From Acanthamoeba castellanii str. Neff (lineage: Eukaryota; Discosea; Longamoebia; Acanthamoebidae): 21,319 bases of DNA. Below, piece after piece: positions 17,657 to 21,319 of the stretch (position 1 is its first letter; the number at the start of each line of letters is the position of its first letter). The notes under the pieces are model-generated. The model had not been told where the DNA came from and did not search any database. It saw only the letters and a list, made by a program, of their open reading frames with translations. The translations under genes and the position numbers were made by a program. Where the stretch lies: assembly GCF_000313135.1 (NCBI RefSeq), contig NW_004457598.1, forward strand, positions 1 to 21,319. Reading direction: 5' to 3'.

Positions 17657-19373
17657 CTACCAGCCCATGGCGGCCTTGATGACCGGTCCAGCAACGCCCG
17701 CCATCTTCCTGTGCCCGCTCACCTGCACACGGCCACGTTAGCGGTGTGCTGCGGTGGGGGGGGGGAGCGCTGCGCGAGAGGTACCGAGGGGTGACCCGCA
17801 CAGCCATGGTCCTCGGGGCTGAGAATGTGCTGCATGTCGATGTAGGTGATGTTTACTCCCTTGGCCTTCTCCCTGTGACGCGTTGCGGCGATCATTCTCA
17901 TCAGTGCGTGCTTGATAACGTGTGATGCGCATGTGCGCGTGCGGTTTGTATGCGTGTGCGGTGCGTGTGCGTGTGCGTGTGCGTACTTGTCAACGACGTT
18001 CTTGACGTAAGAGCAGCAGGGCTGCGAGATCATGGGGCCGCAGGCCAGGAAGAAATGAGGAGTCTCGTGGTTGCCCTTGTACTGGCTGTAGATGTACTCC
18101 ACGAACTTTTGGTAGCCTGGTTGATGTTGATTGTTGTTGTGGACGATGATGAAAGGGTTACGCTACGAACATGTCGAGAAAGCGGTGATAGGGAGGCAAT
18201 CGATTCCATCGCACCTTCTTCGAAGATGTCCTGCGGAGGCGCGGGCTGGGTGGAATAGTCGTTGGTGCCCAGATTGATCACCACTGCCTGGAGAGTGCGT
18301 GTGCGGTGGTGCGTGTGCGTCGGGCGGTGAGCGGAATGTGAAAGAAAGCGGAATGCCCACGCGCACGTACCTGGGGAGTCCACACGCCAAAGTGCCACGC
18401 CGAGTCATGGGCGGTGGGTAGGGTCCGCGGGAACAGCGAGGGGAAGGGCTCGGCCGACGTGATGTTCTTGTCGCCGTAGTTCCGCACCACGCCCCGCCCG
18501 CTCCAGCACTCGAGATGCAGCTCCGCGCTCAGGCTCTTGGCGATCAGCGAACCGTAGGTCCTGTGCCAGAGCGAGTTGTGAGCTTATCATCGCTCGTGTG
18601 TGTCATTTGTATGTGCGGTGTGTGCGTGTGCGGTTGTGCGTGTGCGGTGCGTGTCGTGTGTCGTACAGGCCGCTGTTCTCGGTGGCGGCAGTGAAGGGGC
18701 AAGGCGGGTGGCCTTCGATGCCGTAGCCGCACGAGATGGAATCGCCCACGAACTCGATGCGGCGGCTCTCGAGTGCCTTCGGGCGCATCGTCGCCTTGAC
18801 CGCCGGAATGAAGAAGCGCTCCCCATCGTCGCCCGACGACGCGCCCGCCACCTCGAAGCCGTGGAAGGTGACCACGCCGAACAGCGCCTCGGTGCGCTTG
18901 CGCAGCACCACAGAGTGCGTCACACCTGTGTCGGTCCGCGAGCGATCAACCAAGTCGCGAGTGAGTACAGGCCTGTGATGATGATCATCATCGTATGTAC
19001 CGGTGCTGAGGCCGCTGGCCACGGTGTACTGGCGCACGCCGCTGGTGGTGTTGATGAGACCCACCGACACGCCGTCCACGAACACTTCGAACACGTTCCC
19101 GTTACTGTCGAGCAGCGCCTCGATGGCCTTGCCCCTGAAGCTGCGCATGCCCAGGTTTTATTTTACATTTATTAATTTATTAATTAATTTATTGATTAAA
19201 TAAAGGGAGGGGTGGGAGTACGAGGTGTGGATTTCGACGTTGGACCATTCGAACTCGACGGCGCCGGAGACGGTCGAGGACTGCTGGACGCGTCCTACGT
19301 ACTGGACGGTCTGGCCCGCACCGACGGCCACCCAAAGCGCCACCACGACCACCACGAACGCCGTCCACCTCAT
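17657..19373 (-). CDS. Secreted SGNH/GDSL esterase, carbohydrate esterase family 2-like
   Basis: Probably removes acetyl groups from polysaccharides outside the cell or in digestive vacuoles. Eight exons, all in phase: 19373-19222, 19140-19001, 18925-18667, 18560-18371, 18287-18215, 18116-17987, 17872-17785, 17722-17657 (365 residues). A signal peptide (RWTAFVVVVVALWVAVGAG) opens the protein. A beta-sandwich region typical of the CE2 N-terminus follows, with YVGRVQQ, AVEFEWSNVEI and VFEVFVDGVSVG. The SGNH domain begins IEFVGDSISCGYGIEG with nucleophile Ser160. It has the LGTNDY block (Asn256) and GCAGHPS with catalytic His342. The CE2 call rests on the domain order and on these motifs; substrate is inferred. 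The long helper sequences in introns are CA-rich on the sense strand. It lies tandem with the GH25 gene upstream. Confidence 0.92.
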
Positions 19374-19581
19374 CTTCTGGTATTACGTGACAATGAGACA
19401 AGGGGAGAGGATCGGGAGCAGAACAGTGCGGTCCACTGTGGTTGGTCGGCTCCAGGAGAGCGTGCTATTGGCCCACAACAAAACAACGTGACGCCCAACA
19501 AGCACTGATGGCTCAACTCTCAATGCACACATCCACAAGCCTCTCCAGATGATGTGTGATCATTCATTCAATGTTTGATTG

Positions 19582-20806
19582 CTACGAGCCTCGGCTTCGT
19601 TCAAGGGTAGAAGTTCTCGTCGACGCCAGCGCCGCACACGACGGCGTTGCCACGTACTGCTTGATGGCGGGCTGGTTCCAGCCGCCGAACGGCGAGAAGT
19701 CCGAGAACGAAGGGTTGTTGTCGTAGTGCGCGCTGTAGTGTTGTGTTGTGGTGCGTGTGTTGTATGTGTCGTGTCATTGCGTGAGCATTCTTGCCATTCT
19801 TGTGGATCGCAGGAGGGACAAGGGAATGGGGGCTACGTACTACCACAGAGGGAAGCGGGAGGCGCCGGTCCACGAGCCCATGATGGAGGACCACTGGTAC
19901 TGCGAGGTGTAGATGCCCACGGTCTGGCCCATCGACAGGGCCTGGTTCACGGCCTCGGTCAGCCACGCCCTGTTCGACGCAACGTCGTTCCAGTACTGCG
20001 AGCCCTCAATGTCGAACCTGGCATACGAGCGTCGATCAGCGACTTCCTGCTGTACATCATCGCTAGAGATGAAGAGACGACATGTACCAGAACATGCCGT
20101 ACTGGCAGTTGTAGTTGCGGAGGTTCTGCACGGCCTCCTGCACCTGGGTGGCGGCCGACTTGCCTGTGATCATGTGTGCGTGTGAGCGAAACGCATGTTT
20201 CGCCAATCAAAACAGTCGCCACAAAAAATAAAAAAATAGAATAAAAAGAAATGAAATAATAATCAATGCAACAGATCTCTGGGAAGGGGGGCGAGGAGGG
20301 TACCGCACTGCGGGCACGGGAACATGTAGACGTCGACGTGGGACATGCCACCCGCCCACGCGTTGTAGACTAGGTGAAGCGGGGGGGGGTTTAGCCGCAG
20401 ACTTCCTTCCAAGCGGGAACTTCCGCTTAAGCGATTTAAAAAAAATAGGGGGAGGAGCAAGTACTGGTGTGAGGGCCAACGCTGTCCACCTGACCAATCG
20501 AGAGGTAGGCCTGCAATCATGAAAAAGATGAACCGCAAATTCCGGGATTAGAGATGAAAATGGAGGTGCGGGAAAATCTCTCGCCACATGTATTCGATCT
20601 ACAAGCAAATGGAAGGGCCTTATGGGGAACTCGTGTGGACAGATGATGAAGGAGGGACATACACGGACGATGCCGAAGGAGTAGCCGTTCTGCTTCAGGC
20701 AGGACCAGGCCGAGGGCAGGGTCTCCTGCGAGACGTCAACGCCGTAGGTCGCGAACGACGCAGCGATGAGGCTGCAGAGCACCAGGGCAAACAGGACGCT
20801 CTTCAT
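19582..20806 (-). CDS. Secreted GH25 lysozyme-type muramidase, apparent frameshift near the C-terminus
   Basis: Predicted to cleave the bacterial peptidoglycan glycan chain. Six exons: 20806-20663, 20510-20465, 20369-20304, 20163-20088, 20017-19841, 19732-19582. A signal peptide ([19 protein letters not shown]) precedes the GH25 start TYGVDVSQ. Then come [46 protein letters not shown] with the catalytic Asp-x-Glu, and [17 protein letters not shown]. In exon 6 the frame reads [12 protein letters not shown] and then turns into unrelated sequence ending at 19582 (219 residues). The adjacent frame reads [16 protein letters not shown] with a stop at 19601, the ending expected for amoebal GH25 enzymes. 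One base therefore seems to be missing near 19648-19653. The Asp and Glu are upstream of the break. Confidence 0.88.
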
Positions 20807-21148
20807 CTTGCGTAAGGCGGAGAGAGATCTCTTGATGAGATAGCGATGTTCGGATGTGGTTCGACCAAGGACATTAGTGCCGACCAATTAACGCCTGCCC
20901 GCTGAAGCATCTGCGTCGGTCAGCCCCCTTAAAGTGCTCGTGCGAAACTCGTTGGACATGTTGTGGTGCGCTCGCATTGGGCAACTTGTCGTTTTCGTTT
21001 AGGTCCGAAATTGCCGCAGCAGCACTAACACCACCAGGCCACTTCCTTTCTCTTGTTGTAAGCAAGGTACGCACACAACCTACACACACGTCTAATCTTC
21101 CTGTGGCAATCCGTTAGTAACGCTCCGCTCGGTTATCCTCCAGTGAAA
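20807..21148. promoter_or_regulatory. Shared divergent promoter of two GH25 lysozyme genes
   Basis: 342 bp between head-to-head ATGs of two paralogues. No clear TATA box is seen. The open frame at 20874-21089 (-) shows no recognisable motif and is probably chance. Confidence 0.55.
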
Positions 21149-21319
21149 ATGATTCGTGCGTCTCTCATCTTCGCCGCGGTTCTGTTTGCCCTCGCGGCTT
21201 GTGCCCCTCATGCCGACGCCACCTACGGCGTTGACGTCTCCACCGTACCGTCTCCTCCCACTATTATGATTTTTATTTCTCGTGAGATTATTATTATTAT
21301 TTTTAGTTTTAACCTCCTT
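21149..21319 (+). CDS. Second GH25 lysozyme gene, first exon only, cut by window end
   Basis: Exon 1 is 21149-21244 (32 codons). It has a signal peptide (MIRASLIFAAVLFALAACAP) followed by [12 protein letters not shown], which matches the mature start ATYGVDVS of the neighbouring gene, including the first catalytic-site Asp. A GTACCG donor follows at 21245. The rest of the window is AT-rich intron with ATT repeats. Domain identity rests on this short match and on the neighbour. The call is likely but the rest of the gene is not visible. Confidence 0.8.
   Translation, partial: MIRASLIFAAVLFALAACAPHADATYGVDVSTVPSPPTIMIFISREIIIIIFSFNLL

Noticed and set aside
20207..20887. Longer upstream start for the GH25 gene (MVGTNVLGRTT...)
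   Set aside because: The upstream extension would bury the signal peptide, and the same frame runs on into an intron; the ATG at 20804-20806 gives a typical secreted start.

Overview
The window looks like nuclear DNA of a free-living amoebozoan, most likely Acanthamoeba. I infer this from GC-rich coding sequence, many short (about 50-210 nt) phase-consistent introns, very short intergenic gaps, and gene families typical of an amoeba genome. There are no operons, Shine-Dalgarno sites or bacterial mobile elements. I rebuilt eleven protein genes, one further partial gene and one tRNA by joining exons by hand. For most genes every exon junction keeps phase. Four ambiguities are flagged in the entries: two phase conflicts and two GC-AG introns.

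Left part (1-5332): the 3' portion of a DUS3-type tRNA-dihydrouridine synthase (+) ends at 1757. A 640-bp stretch without a confident gene follows. It holds a 22-nt imperfect inverted repeat and a reading frame broken by three stops. Next come tRNA-Lys(UUU) (-) and a complete 15-exon ArfGAP2/3 (Glo3-type) gene (-).

Middle part (5333-12198): a divergent promoter region separates the ArfGAP from a small ubiquitin-like protein (+). After it are a six-exon conserved protein of unknown function with an acidic insert (+), and convergently a 13-exon MIT-domain protein (-). That gene faces a secreted Cys-containing protein of unknown family (+) across a short AT-rich region.

Right part (12440-21319): a large Sel1-repeat protein with long charged low-complexity tracts and a MYND-like zinc-finger end (+) converges on a PLAC8 protein (-). 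The PLAC8 gene is divergent from ENY2/Sus1 (+). ENY2 converges on a secreted CE2-like SGNH esterase (-). Then come a secreted GH25 lysozyme (-) and the first exon of a second GH25 gene (+), arranged head to head. The esterase and two lysozymes form a run of secreted carbohydrate-active enzymes that fits a microbe-eating amoeba.

Housekeeping functions represented are tRNA modification (DUS3), COPI vesicle cycling (ArfGAP), SAGA/TREX-2 (ENY2) and translation (tRNA-Lys). The points most worth checking are the apparent one-base frameshift near the end of the GH25 gene, two candidate GC-AG introns, the strong GTAC donor preference, the stop-interrupted frame at 1989-2309, a 405-bp in-frame low-complexity insert between 10-bp direct repeats in the Sel1/MYND gene, and three conserved-looking proteins with no recognised family.
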